From Barrientosiimonas humi (lineage in GTDB: Bacteria; Actinomycetota; Actinomycetes; Actinomycetales; Dermatophilaceae): 64,000 bases of DNA. The notes below the pieces were generated by a model. The model was not told the DNA's origin. It was given only the letters and a program-made list of their open reading frames with translations, and did no database searches. The DNA lies in NCBI RefSeq assembly GCF_006716095.1, contig NZ_VFOK01000001.1, positions 1,519,375-1,583,374 of the forward strand. The letters are read 5' to 3'. Below are positions 24,201 through 32,829 of the stretch, piece by piece (the stretch's first letter is position 1; every line of letters starts with the position of its first letter). A program made the translations under genes and the position numbers.

Positions 24201-26137
24201 TGCGAGGCCGTGGTGGCGCCGCTCCACCGGTTGATCTGCGGCATCAGCCACTGCCAGAACATCCGGGCCCCGGGCGCGGTGTAGTGGACGCCGTCGTTGC
24301 GCACCTGCACGCCGTTCATCCTGTCCTGGTACTTCCCGCTCGGACAGACGAAGGAGTCCAGGTCGGCGATCTTGACCCGCTCGGGGTTCTTGGCGGCGAA
24401 CCGGCTGAGGATCTGGTTCACCGCGGCCGCGCGCTTCGGGTCGTTGCGGTCGCGGGCCAGGTCCTTGCCGTTGACCACGTAGCTCGGCTGGTTGTAGCAG
24501 GGCACGTTGGTGATCACGACCGGCGCGTTGCTCGGCGAGAGCGCCGTGAGCCCCTGCTGCAGGCGGGAGTCGAGGTAGCGGGCGTACTCCGGGCTCCCGA
24601 CCCGCAGCACCTTCCCGTCGACGACGTGGTCGAAGACCTCCCAGCCGCCGAGGCTCCACACGATGGCGTTGGGCTGGGTCTCCTTCAGCCCCTGGTTCCA
24701 GTAGTCGAACGAGCTCTCGCAGTCGTCGCGGTTCTCGGCCGGCTGCGGCTCGCCGTCGATGGCCAGCGCCTGCTCGGCGGTGCCGCACCCGAACTTGACG
24801 TTGGCGGTCGCCGACACGTCGGGGAAGGACTCCTTGGGGAAGTTGTAGCCGAGGCTGAAGCCGACCGAGTCACCGACGATGAGCAGCCGGAACGCGCCGC
24901 CGGCGTGCTTGACCTGCGCAGCCTCCCCGGCCTGGGCGTTGGGCGCCAGCTGCATGCCGGCGGTCGTCACCAGCAGCACCGCCGCCGTGACCGCGACGCT
25001 GGTCGTGGAGACCGCGGCGGAGACCTTGCTGCCTAGCCGCTTGAGCGCGCCCCGGCGGATGGGGTTCTCGATCAGGTAGAACGAGGCGCTGGCGAAGGCG
25101 AAGGTGAGCGCGAGACGTACGACCAGCAGCGGGAACGCCGAGAGCCCGGTGCGCTGCTCGTCGAGCATGACGAAGATCGGCCAGTGCCACAGGTAGAGGC
25201 CGTAGGACAGCTTCCCGACCCACACCAGCCAGGACAGGCTGAACAGCCGGGCCACCGAGGAGGTGCGGTAGAGCTCGACGCTGAGGATCAGCATCGCGAA
25301 CATCACGTCGAACAGCAGGAAGCCGCCGGTGAACGCCCAGCCCTCGGCCGGGACGAACAGGAACCAGCCGAGGGTCGCGATCGCGACGACCCAGCCGACG
25401 ATCGCGAGCGCGCGGCGGTGCTGGGCGATCTCGGCGACCCGTCGGGTGCCGAGCGCGTGCAGCCCCATCGCCAGCAGCGATCCGACGAGGATGTCCTGCA
25501 TGCGGGTGTCGGTGCCGTAGTAGACGCGCGACGGGTCGGCGCCCGGGGTCGCGAGGCGAGCCATGAGGTACGCCGACAGCAGGGTGAGCGCGCCGATGAC
25601 CGCGATCGGGATCCACTTACGGCGGCCGGCGAGCTTGAGCAGGCCGATGAACAGCACCGGGAAGATCAGGTAGTACTGCTCCTCGATGCCCAGCGTCCAC
25701 GCGTGCCGGAACGGCGAGGGGGAGCCGAACTGCTCGAAGTAGGACTGGCCGGTCGCGATCATCCGCCAGTTGGCGACGTAGAACAGCGTGGCGATGCCGT
25801 CGCCGGAGAAGGTGCTCGGCGTGCGCTCCTGCATGACCCGCGGCACGACCAGGCCCATCACCAGGAGCATGACCAGCAGCGCGGGAAGCAGGCGGCGAGC
25901 CCGGCGTACGTAGAACCCGGCCAGGTCGATCGCGCGCCACTTGTCCCACTCCTTCAGGAGCAGACCGGTGATCAGGTATCCGGAGACGACGAAGAAGACG
26001 TTCACCGACCAGTAGCCGCCGAGCACCCACGACACCGGGGCGTGGAACAGCATGATCGTGATGACCGAGATGGCGCGCATCCCGTCCAGCGCCGGGCGGT
26101 AGGAGCTGCCGCTGGGGCGAATGGCAGGGCTGGTCAT
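24197..26137 (-). CDS. Acyltransferase-3 / SGNH fusion O-acetyltransferase (paralogue 3, operon leader)
   Basis: 646 residues. The membrane domain reads SSYRPALDGMRAISVITIMLFH with the conserved His, NVFFVVSGYLITGLLL, RRARRLLPALLVM, WTLGIEEQYYLIFPVLFI and SYGLYLWHWPIFV. The outer SGNH domain has block I LLIVGDSVGFSLGYNFPKES and the terminal NDGVHYTAPGARMFWQW. It resembles paralogue 1 more than paralogue 2. The start ATG 26137 is the first gene of the three-gene leftward operon. Upstream lie a possible -10 TATGCT (minus strand, about 26211-26216) and a TGAC-N6-GTAA dyad at 26245. Function: transfer of acyl groups to an exported glycan; acceptor unknown. Confidence 0.85.
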   Translation of the reverse strand: MTSPAIRPSGSSYRPALDGMRAISVITIMLFHAPVSWVLGGYWSVNVFFVVSGYLITGLLLKEWDKWRAIDLAGFYVRRARRLLPALLVMLLVMGLVVPRVMQERTPSTFSGDGIATLFYVANWRMIATGQSYFEQFGSPSPFRHAWTLGIEEQYYLIFPVLFIGLLKLAGRRKWIPIAVIGALTLLSAYLMARLATPGADPSRVYYGTDTRMQDILVGSLLAMGLHALGTRRVAEIAQHRRALAIVGWVVAIATLGWFLFVPAEGWAFTGGFLLFDVMFAMLILSVELYRTSSVARLFSLSWLVWVGKLSYGLYLWHWPIFVMLDEQRTGLSAFPLLVVRLALTFAFASASFYLIENPIRRGALKRLGSKVSAAVSTTSVAVTAAVLLVTTAGMQLAPNAQAGEAAQVKHAGGAFRLLIVGDSVGFSLGYNFPKESFPDVSATANVKFGCGTAEQALAIDGEPQPAENRDDCESSFDYWNQGLKETQPNAIVWSLGGWEVFDHVVDGKVLRVGSPEYARYLDSRLQQGLTALSPSNAPVVITNVPCYNQPSYVVNGKDLARDRNDPKRAAAVNQILSRFAAKNPERVKIADLDSFVCPSGKYQDRMNGVQVRNDGVHYTAPGARMFWQWLMPQINRWSGATTASQ

Positions 26138-26244
26138 GAGTTGGTGCGTCTCCACGAGGGGCCGGTCGGTCGCCCGCCCACGGCCGTCGGCCGGTGACGA
26201 ACCGGGCCAGCATAGACACGGATGCGGCCCGGTCGACGTAAAAG

Positions 26245-26258
26245 TGACGGATGAGTAA
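26245..26258. promoter_or_regulatory. Candidate operator TGAC-GGATGA-GTAA
   Basis: One mismatch from the YTAC-N6-GTAR dyad (read with flanks, GTGAC-N6-GTAAC). It lies in the 149-nt gap between the acyltransferase operon start (26137) and the end of the nucleotidyltransferase gene (26287), upstream of the candidate -10 TATGCT. Confidence 0.35.
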
Positions 26259-26286
26259 CTTCCGGGTGCGGATTCGTAGGTTGCTC

Positions 26287-27258
26287 TCAGGTTCCGGCCG
26301 GGTGCACCGCGTCCTGCAGCACGGCCCCGGCCGGCACGACGGCGCCCGGCGCGACCACCGCGCGCTCCAGCCGGGCGCCCTGCTCGACCCGTCCGCCGGG
26401 CAGCACCACCGCGGCCTCGAGCACCGCGCCGGCGGCGACCCGGGCCCCCGCGTGCACCGCGCTCCCCCGGGTCAGCACCGCCGCGGGGTCGACCTGCGCC
26501 TGCGGGTGCACCCACGCCTCGCCGCCAGTGCCGGCGGGCATCCCGGGCACCCGGCCGAGCACCGCGTCGGCCGACGCGGCGACGAAGCTGGACGGGGTCC
26601 CGACGTCGCGGAAGTAGGCGTCCTCGCGGTAGGCGACGACCCGGCCTCGCCGCACCAGGTCGGGCAGCACGTCGCGCTCGAGGGACGTCTCCACGCCGGC
26701 AGGGATCGCGTCGAGCACGGCCCGGCGGAGGACGTACGTCCCGGCGTTGACCAAACCCGCACCACCCGCGGCCGGCTTCTCGACGAACGACGCGACCCGC
26801 TCGCCGTCGAGCACGACGTGGCCGAACGCGCTCACGTCGGGCACCTCGCGCACGTGCAGCACCGCGTCGGCGTCGGACGCCGCGGCGAGCAGCTCCTCCT
26901 GCCGGCGCAGGTCGTGGCCGGACAGCAGGTCACCGTTGGCGACGACGACGGTCCCGACGTGGTCGCCGAGGGAGTCCGCGGCGAGCCGCAGCGCCCCGCC
27001 GGTGCCGAGCCGCCGGGGCTCGCGGACGTACGTCAGGTCCAGGCCGAGCGCGCGGCCGTCGCCGAGCGCGGGCGGGAAGCGGTCGGCCTGGTGGGCCACC
27101 GCGAGCAGTCCGCGCTGCACGCCGAAGGCGCCGAGCCGGCGCAGCAGGTAGGCCACGAGCGGCTGGGGCCCGAGCGGCAGCAACGGTTTGGGCAGCTCCG
27201 AGCCGATCGCGCGCAGCCGGGTGCCGAGCCCGCCGGCGAGCACCACCGCTTCACGCAT
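26287..27258 (-). CDS. Sugar-1-phosphate nucleotidyltransferase with C-terminal left-handed beta-helix (HddC/ManC-like)
   Basis: 323 residues. The NTP_transferase domain has REAVVLAGGLGTRLRAIG (2-19) with the GGxGTRL nucleotide loop and KPLLPLG (24-30) with the activating Lys. VVANGDLLSG supplies the metal Asp, and SFVEKP and NAGTYVLRR follow. The last ~90 residues are hexapeptide-like repeats (VHPQAQVDPAAVL...), predicting a left-handed beta-helix as in mannose-1-phosphate guanylyltransferases and related enzymes. Given hddA, gmhA and gmhB in the same locus, a role in GDP-heptose formation is attractive, but mannose-1-phosphate or another hexose-phosphate is equally compatible. HddC proteins usually lack the beta-helix. 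It diverges from the 27359 gene. Confidence 0.75.
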   Translation of the reverse strand: MREAVVLAGGLGTRLRAIGSELPKPLLPLGPQPLVAYLLRRLGAFGVQRGLLAVAHQADRFPPALGDGRALGLDLTYVREPRRLGTGGALRLAADSLGDHVGTVVVANGDLLSGHDLRRQEELLAAASDADAVLHVREVPDVSAFGHVVLDGERVASFVEKPAAGGAGLVNAGTYVLRRAVLDAIPAGVETSLERDVLPDLVRRGRVVAYREDAYFRDVGTPSSFVAASADAVLGRVPGMPAGTGGEAWVHPQAQVDPAAVLTRGSAVHAGARVAAGAVLEAAVVLPGGRVEQGARLERAVVAPGAVVPAGAVLQDAVHPAGT

Positions 27259-27273
27259 GCGCCCGCCCGGCGC

Positions 27274-27302
27274 TCGACCTCGGGGTTACGCTGCAGTAGT
27301 TT
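27274..27302 (+). promoter_or_regulatory. Promoter TCGACC-17 nt-TAGTTT for the 27359 gene
   Basis: The -35 TCGACC (27274-27279), a 17-nt spacer and the -10 TAGTTT (27297-27302) lie about 57 nt before GTG 27359. The TTAC-N6-GTAG dyad occupies the spacer and the start of the -10. Confidence 0.45.
27286..27299. promoter_or_regulatory. Candidate operator TTAC-GCTGCA-GTAG
   Basis: Exact match of both half-sites to 1909-1922. It lies between the divergent nucleotidyltransferase (start 27258) and 27359 membrane-protein genes and overlaps the promoter of the latter. Confidence 0.42.
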
Positions 27303-27358
27303 CCCGGCGCCACCGGGCGCCGCCGCTCCCAGACACTCACCCGAGGGACAGTAACCGC

Positions 27359-29161
27359 GTGACCACCTCCGCTGCATCGCCGGCCCGCGGGCGCACCCCT
27401 GGGCGGCGGCACGGCGGCAGCACGGCCGCGGGGGCGGTCGACGCGGCGCGTGGCCGGGTCACCCGCCTCGCGACGCGGGCGGTGCACCACCCGCTCCTGC
27501 CGTACGTCCTGCTCGCCCTGCTCCCGATCCTCGCCGCGGCCGTGCGGGCCTGGGTGAGCGGCTGGGCGCCGGAGGGCGACGACGCGATCATCGGCATGCG
27601 GGTGCGCGACACGCTGAGCCCGAACCTGCCGTTGGTCGGGATGCGCTCCACCAGCGGCCTGGAGGACCCCGCCCTCGCCAGCCACCACCCCGGACCGCTG
27701 GAGTTCTACCTGCTCGCGCTGCCCGCGGCGCTGCTCGGCTTCTCCGGCGCCGGCCTGGTGCTCGGCGTCGCGCTGCTCAACGCCGCCGCCGTCATCGGCA
27801 CCCTGGTCATCGGGTGGCAGCTGGGGCGCCACCGCGTGGTCCTGCCGCTGACCGGCGCGGTGCTGGCGCTGGAGTGGAGCCTCGGCGCCGCGCTGCTCGT
27901 GCGCCCGCTCAACACGTTCGTCGCCGCGTTCCCGCTGCTGCTCGCCCTGGTCAGCGCCACGGCGCTGCTGCTCGGGCGGCTCGGGCCGATGTGGGTGTTC
28001 GCGCTGTCGGCGACGCTCGTGGCCCAGTCCAACGTGGCGTACGCCCCGCTCGTCGCCGCGATCGCGCTGCTGCTGGTCGTGGTCGGGCTGGTGCGCTGGT
28101 GGCGGCTGCGGCACGCGGTCTGGCCGCTGCCCGGCTGGCGGCCGCGCACGCAGCAGCACCGGCGCTGGGGGCCGGGCCGCGTCACGTTCGCGGTGCTGGC
28201 CCTGGCCTGGATGCCGCCGCTCGTGGAGCTGCTCACCGCGACGCCCAACAACCTCACCCAGCTGCTGGCCTACCGTGCCGACGGGGCCCAGCAGGGCGGC
28301 GGCGTGCGCCCCGACCAGCGACTGTCGTTCGCCGTCGGACAGCTGGTGCCGGTGGCGCGGCTCGGCCGCTACGGCGACCACCTGGCGGTGCCGCCCACCC
28401 CTGCGGTGGCGGCGCTCGGGATGATCGTGGTGCTGCTGCTCGCGCTCGCCGCCGTGGGCGGGAAGCGCCGGGTCACCACCCGCCGACCGTGGACCGTGGG
28501 TCGCTGCGCGTGCGCCCTCGCGGTGTTCTCGCTCGCCGCCGAGGTGTGGGCGCTGTCGTTCCTGCGGGTCAGCATCGCCGCGGCCTACTGGCTGCTGCCG
28601 ACCATCGTCGTGTCGGTGTTCGCCTGGGCCGCGCTCGGCATCCGGGTGCTGGAGCTGCTTCCCGAGGGGGTCCGCGAGCGGGTCGGTCGGCCGGCGCGTC
28701 TGGCGGCGGTGGCGCTGCTGGTCCTCGCGCTGGTGCCGACCCTGACGACCCCGACCGACGGCGCGTGGCGCGGCAGCCGCGACGCCCAGCAGGTCAGCGA
28801 CCCGGTGGTGACCGCCCTGCGCGAGCGGGTTCGCCCCGGCTCCGACGTGGTGGTCCTGCCCGCGGGACTGTGGCCCTACCTCTCGCTCGCCTCGGCGGTC
28901 GGGTTCCAGAGCGAGCGCGCCGGCTTCCGGACGTACGCCGTCTCGGCCTGGCCCTATCCCGAGGACATGGCCCACCGCCAGGTCGATGCGGCACCGCCGG
29001 ACAGCGTGCGGGTCTTCCTGCAGGAGCGGCAGGCCGACGGGACCTGGCCGCAGCTGCCGCCGGGCACCGAGCGGATCCCGCTGCCGGCCGTCGAGGGGCG
29101 CCCCGAGCTGGCGTTCTCGTTGCTCGTGCCGCCCGCCAGCCGCCGCATCGCCGGCAGCTGA
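27359..29161 (+). CDS. Polytopic membrane protein, probable GT-C type glycosyltransferase, 600 aa
   Basis: A 600-residue protein with about eleven membrane segments after a 40-residue basic N-terminus. The first extracytoplasmic loop (about 72-115) reads PEGDDAIIGMRVRDTLSPNL followed by PLVGMRSTSG and a HHPGPLEFYLLALP motif. The latter resembles the H/D-PGP-EFY loop found in uncharacterised actinobacterial GT39-like mannosyl/arabinosyl-transferases. The C-terminal ~120 residues are soluble (VVVLPAGLWPYLSLASAVGF...). The acidic DD pair in the first loop is the expected GT-C metal/phosphate site. The start GTG 27359 lies behind GAGGGA, 11 nt away. Last gene of the glycan locus on the right; no substrate can be named. 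Confidence 0.65.
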   Translation: MTTSAASPARGRTPGRRHGGSTAAGAVDAARGRVTRLATRAVHHPLLPYVLLALLPILAAAVRAWVSGWAPEGDDAIIGMRVRDTLSPNLPLVGMRSTSGLEDPALASHHPGPLEFYLLALPAALLGFSGAGLVLGVALLNAAAVIGTLVIGWQLGRHRVVLPLTGAVLALEWSLGAALLVRPLNTFVAAFPLLLALVSATALLLGRLGPMWVFALSATLVAQSNVAYAPLVAAIALLLVVVGLVRWWRLRHAVWPLPGWRPRTQQHRRWGPGRVTFAVLALAWMPPLVELLTATPNNLTQLLAYRADGAQQGGGVRPDQRLSFAVGQLVPVARLGRYGDHLAVPPTPAVAALGMIVVLLLALAAVGGKRRVTTRRPWTVGRCACALAVFSLAAEVWALSFLRVSIAAAYWLLPTIVVSVFAWAALGIRVLELLPEGVRERVGRPARLAAVALLVLALVPTLTTPTDGAWRGSRDAQQVSDPVVTALRERVRPGSDVVVLPAGLWPYLSLASAVGFQSERAGFRTYAVSAWPYPEDMAHRQVDAAPPDSVRVFLQERQADGTWPQLPPGTERIPLPAVEGRPELAFSLLVPPASRRIAGS

Positions 29162-29288
29162 TCTCGCCGCCGGCCGGACTGCTCGCGCGCACACGTTGCC
29201 CGGGCCAACCCGCGCGCGGGACTCGCGTGGTGTCGCGACGCGCCGGATCCTGCGGCCCGAACCCTGGCCGCTGGAGGTGACTGGCCAG

Positions 29289-29294
29289 TAGCAT
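29289..29294 (+). promoter_or_regulatory. -10 box TAGCAT, leaderless promoter of the 29302 gene
   Basis: TAGCAT ends 7 nt before ATG 29302. This is the spacing for a transcript that starts at the start codon. Confidence 0.45.
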
Positions 29295-29301
29295 TCACGC
29301 C

Positions 29302-29739
29302 ATGGCCGAACCGACGACTGAGACCCGCACCGTCATCTCGCCGCGTGCGGGCACGAAGATCTGCTGGCTGATCGCGATCCCGCTGCTCGCGGCCGCGGCC
29401 TACTTCTTCTGGTCGCCCATCACGTTGCAGAGCCCCGACACCGGCGCGATCTTCAACTGCGGGTCGGCCGCCTCGCCGCCGAGCGAGGGCTTCCAGCGCG
29501 GCACCTGCGGCGACCTGAGCACGGTCAACAGCATGCGCGCGATGTTCCTCGGCGGCACCGGGCTGCTGCTCGCGATCCTCGGCACCGCGCTGTTCGGGAT
29601 GAACCGCCGCCAGGAGACCCGCGAGGTCGCGGCACGCGACGAGGAGCCCAGGCGCTCGGAGTCGGCCGGGTCCACCACGACCGGCGTCGACAAGGACTCC
29701 GAGCCGGCCGCCGGCGCCACTCGCGCCGACAAGGACTGA
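29302..29739 (+). CDS. Two-pass membrane protein of unknown function, 145 aa
   Basis: 145 residues: a polar N-terminus, one membrane segment (about 20-36, ICWLIAIPLLAAAAYFF), then an extracytoplasmic loop of ~45 residues with two cysteines (NCGS and GTCGD) that could pair. A second membrane segment (about 80-98, MFLGGTGLLLAILGTALFG) precedes a charged Ser/Thr/Asp-rich cytosolic tail ending ATRADKD. I do not recognise the family. The gene lies between the glycan locus and polA, probably transcribed alone from a leaderless promoter. It is followed by a hairpin at 29741-29766 and the second dyad-repeat array. Confidence 0.7.
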   Translation: MAEPTTETRTVISPRAGTKICWLIAIPLLAAAAYFFWSPITLQSPDTGAIFNCGSAASPPSEGFQRGTCGDLSTVNSMRAMFLGGTGLLLAILGTALFGMNRRQETREVAARDEEPRRSESAGSTTTGVDKDSEPAAGATRADKD

Positions 29740-29740
29740 C

Positions 29741-29766
29741 CCGGGCGGTCGTACGCCCTCGCCCGG
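29741..29766. terminator. Hairpin after the 29302 gene
   Basis: An inverted repeat CCGGGCG / CGCCCGG with a 12-nt loop starts 1 nt after the stop codon. The ~180 nt between it and the repeat array hold no convincing frame or signal. Confidence 0.5.
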
Positions 29767-29950
29767 CTCGGTTTCGTCCGGTCGGTCTCGTCCGGTTGGG
29801 CCTGGGGCGCGGCTTCGTCGCTCCCCTGGGCTGCGCTCGGCGCGTCGCCTGTACGCACGGTCGGGAAATGTGCCGGGAGGCGCGGCCGAGTCGCTGGCTG
29901 GGCTGAGCCCGGCGCGTCGCTTGTGCGCGTGGCCGGGGCCCTGGCCGCAG

Positions 29951-30097
29951 ATCGTTCACTCGTGCACGAAATGCAGCTGGCATCCCCGGAATCCCGGACC
30001 CCCCTCCCACATTTCGTTCACTCGCGCACGAAATGCAGCCGGCGCCCCCGCAATCCCGGGCCCGGCGCCCGCATTTCGTTCACTTGCGCACGAAATG
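29951..30097. repeat. Dyad-repeat array B: three copies, ~62-bp period
   Basis: Same unit as at 18950-19099. A degenerate copy at 29951-29973 has lost the left arm. Intact copies with ATTTCGT/ACGAAAT arms are at 30010-30035 and 30072-30097, with conserved CCCCGGAATCCCGG-type linkers. It lies in the convergent gap between the 29302 gene (ends 29739) and polA (ends 30147). This gap of 407 nt has no other supported feature apart from the hairpin at 29741. Confidence 0.85.
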
Positions 30098-30146
30098 CGT
30101 TCCGTGACCCGTGTCCGCACCCGTGCCCACGAGGCCGGGCGGCGGC

Positions 30147-32822
30147 TCAGTGGGCGGCGGCGTGCCAGGAGCTGCCGAGGCCGACGCTGACGTCGAGAGG
30201 TACGTCCATCTCGACGGCCGCGCCCATCTCGCGGCGGACCAGGGTCTCCAGGTCGGAAGCTTCGCCGGGGGCGACCTCGAGCACGAGCTCGTCGTGCACC
30301 TGGAGCAGCATGCGCGAGGTCGCGTCGGAGTCGCGCAGCGCGGAGTCGACCCGCAGCATGGCGAGCTTGATGATGTCGGCCGCCGACCCCTGGATGGGGG
30401 CGTTGAGCGCCATCCGCTCGGCCATCTGGCGGCGCTGCCGGTTGTCGGAGGTGAGGTCGGGAAGGTAGCGGCGACGACCGAGCATGGTCTCGGTGTAGCC
30501 GGTCTTGCGAGCGTCGTCCACGACCTCGCGCAGGTAGTCGCGCACCCCGCCGAAGCGCAGGAAATACTCGTCCATCAGCTCCTGGGCCTCACCGGTGGAG
30601 ATGCCCAGCTGCTTGGACAGGCCGAACGCGGACAGCCCGTACGCCAGGCCGTAGGACATCGCCTTGACCTTCGACCTCATCTCGAGGGTGACCCCGTCGG
30701 GCTCGACACCGAAGACCCGCGCCCCGACGAACCGGTGCAGGTCCTCACCGGTGCGGAACGCCTCGATGAGCCCGGAGTCGCCGGACAGGTGAGCCATGAT
30801 GCGCATCTCGATCTGGCTGTAGTCGGCCGACATCAGCGACTCGAAGCCCGGGCCGACGACGAACACCTCGCGGATGCGCCGGCCGGCCTCGGTGCGAATC
30901 GGGATGTTCTGCAGGTTGGGCTCGACCGACGACAGCCGCCCGGTGGCGGCGATCGTCTGCTGGTAGGTCGTGTGGATGCGCCCGTCGTCGGCCACCGACT
31001 TCTGCAGCCCCTCGACGGTCACCCGCAGCCGCGAGCTGTCGCGGTGGCGCAGCATCGCCTCGAGGAACGGGTGCTCGGTCTTGGCGTAGAGGTCGGACAG
31101 CGCGTCGGCGTCGGTGGTGTATCCGGTCTTGGTCTTGCGCGTCTTGGGCAGCTGCAGGGTGTCGAACAGCACCGTCTGCAGCTGCTTCGGTGAGCCGAGG
31201 TTGATCTCCTCGCCACCGATCGCGTCGTAGGCGTCCTGCTGCGCGGCCCGCACGCCGTCGGCGTACTCGCTCTCGAGCCGCTCCATCGCGTCGGTGTCGA
31301 CCGCCACGCCGCTGCGCTCGAGCCCGGCGAGCACCTCGACGAGCGGGAGCTCCAGGTCGGCGAGCAGGTCGGTGCCGCCGGTGCCGCCGAGCTCCTCGTC
31401 GAGCTTGTCGGCGAGCTCGCGCACGGCCTCGGCCCGCTCCATCGCCTGCTGGGCCTCGACCGGGGTGCCGGTGTCGCCCAGGTCGAGCAGCCCCTGGCCG
31501 GAGGACTCCGCGGCGGTGCCGAGCTCGCGTCGCAGGTATCGCAGGGCCAGGTCGGTCAGGTCGTAGCTGCGCTGGTCGGGCCGCACGAGGTAGGCCGACA
31601 GCGCCGTGTCGTGGGTGACCCCGGCGAGGGCGAACCCGCGCGCCGCGAGCGCGTGCCGCGGCACCTTCGACTCGTGCAGCGCCTTGGGCCGACCCGCGTC
31701 GGCGAGCCAGTCGCCCAGCGCCTTCTCGGCCGCCGGGTCGAGACCCTCCAGATCGACGTACGCCGCCGCGGACTCTCCCGCCACTGCCAGCCCACGAGCA
31801 TCGCCGGCGCCCTTCACCCAGGTGCCGAGCACCTGCACGCCCGTGCGCACGCCCGCCGGGGCGTTGGCCTCGAGCCACGCAGCCACCTCCTCGCCGGCGA
31901 GCACGCTGCCCTCGACCTCGATGGCCGACTCGGCCTCGGTGTCGACCGACTCCAGCGTCGAGAACAGCCGGTCCCGCAGCACCCGGAACTCCAGACCGTC
32001 GAAGACGGTGTGCACCTGCTCGCGGTCCCACGTCTGGCGCTGCAGGTCGCCGACCCCGACGTCGAGCGACAGGTCGCGCAGCAGCTGGTTCAACCGGCGG
32101 TTGCGCAGCACGCCGTCGAGGTGCTCGCGCAGGCTCTCGCCGGCCTTGCCCTTGATCTCGCCGACGTGGTCGACGATGCCGGGCAGGTCGCCGTAGAGCC
32201 CGATCCACTTCGCCGCGGTCTTCGGACCGACCCCCGGCACGCCGGGCAGGTTGTCGGAAGACTCCCCCACGAGCGCCGCGAGGTCGCTGTAGCGCTCGGG
32301 GGTCACGCCGTACTTCTCCTCGACCGCCGCGGGCGTCATGCGCGCAAGGTCGGACACGCCCTTGCGCGGGTAGAGCACGGTGACCCTGTCGGTGATCAGC
32401 TGCAGCGTGTCGCGGTCGCCCGAGCAGATCAGCACCTCGTCGAAGCCGTCGTCGAGCGCCTGGGTGGTGAGCGTCGCGATGACGTCGTCCGCCTCGTAGC
32501 CGGGGGCCTCGACATAACGGATCTTCAGCGCGTCGAGCACCTCGTGGACCAGCGACACCTGCCCCTTGAACTCGTCGGGGGTGGTGGCGCGGCCGGCCTT
32601 GTACTCGGCGTACTCCTCGGTGCGGAAGGTCTGCCGGCTGACGTCGAACGCGACCCCGACGTGCGTCGGCTCCTCGTCGCGCAGCACGTTGATGAGCATC
32701 GAGGTGAAGCCGTAGACGGCGTTGGTCGACTGCCCCGTCGTGGTCGAGAAGTTCTCGACCGGGAGGGCGAAGAACGCCCGATAGGCCAGGGAGTGTCCGT
32801 CGAGCAGCAGGAGACGCTTCAC
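30147..32822 (-). CDS. polA: DNA polymerase I
   Basis: 891 residues, the usual length. The N-terminal 5'-3' exonuclease starts KRLLLLDGHSLAYRAFFALP and has the acidic metal ligands and the helix-hairpin-helix SSDNLPGVPGVGPKTAAKWI (about 190-209). The middle 3'-5' exonuclease-like domain lacks the DxE/DxD catalytic residues, so proofreading is probably absent, as in other actinobacterial enzymes. The polymerase domain has motif A MSADYSQIEMRIMAHLSGD, motif B RSKVKAMSYGLAYGLSAFG (Lys, Tyr-Gly) and motif C LQVHDELVLEV. It fills gaps in repair and lagging-strand synthesis. The start GTG 32822 sits 7 nt from a TAGGCT -10 box; upstream in-frame codons lack support. Confidence 0.97.
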   Translation of the reverse strand: MKRLLLLDGHSLAYRAFFALPVENFSTTTGQSTNAVYGFTSMLINVLRDEEPTHVGVAFDVSRQTFRTEEYAEYKAGRATTPDEFKGQVSLVHEVLDALKIRYVEAPGYEADDVIATLTTQALDDGFDEVLICSGDRDTLQLITDRVTVLYPRKGVSDLARMTPAAVEEKYGVTPERYSDLAALVGESSDNLPGVPGVGPKTAAKWIGLYGDLPGIVDHVGEIKGKAGESLREHLDGVLRNRRLNQLLRDLSLDVGVGDLQRQTWDREQVHTVFDGLEFRVLRDRLFSTLESVDTEAESAIEVEGSVLAGEEVAAWLEANAPAGVRTGVQVLGTWVKGAGDARGLAVAGESAAAYVDLEGLDPAAEKALGDWLADAGRPKALHESKVPRHALAARGFALAGVTHDTALSAYLVRPDQRSYDLTDLALRYLRRELGTAAESSGQGLLDLGDTGTPVEAQQAMERAEAVRELADKLDEELGGTGGTDLLADLELPLVEVLAGLERSGVAVDTDAMERLESEYADGVRAAQQDAYDAIGGEEINLGSPKQLQTVLFDTLQLPKTRKTKTGYTTDADALSDLYAKTEHPFLEAMLRHRDSSRLRVTVEGLQKSVADDGRIHTTYQQTIAATGRLSSVEPNLQNIPIRTEAGRRIREVFVVGPGFESLMSADYSQIEMRIMAHLSGDSGLIEAFRTGEDLHRFVGARVFGVEPDGVTLEMRSKVKAMSYGLAYGLSAFGLSKQLGISTGEAQELMDEYFLRFGGVRDYLREVVDDARKTGYTETMLGRRRYLPDLTSDNRQRRQMAERMALNAPIQGSAADIIKLAMLRVDSALRDSDATSRMLLQVHDELVLEVAPGEASDLETLVRREMGAAVEMDVPLDVSVGLGSSWHAAAH

Positions 32823-32829
32823 GGATGAG

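Noticed and set aside
1-29161. Genomic island or prophage carrying the glycan locus
   Set aside because: No integrase, transposase or attachment repeats seen. Base composition and codon use look like the rest of the window, apart from short AT-richer promoter stretches.
29870-30468. Short + strand frames over repeat array B and into polA
   Set aside because: They consist of translated repeat units and of sequence antisense to the polA C-terminus.
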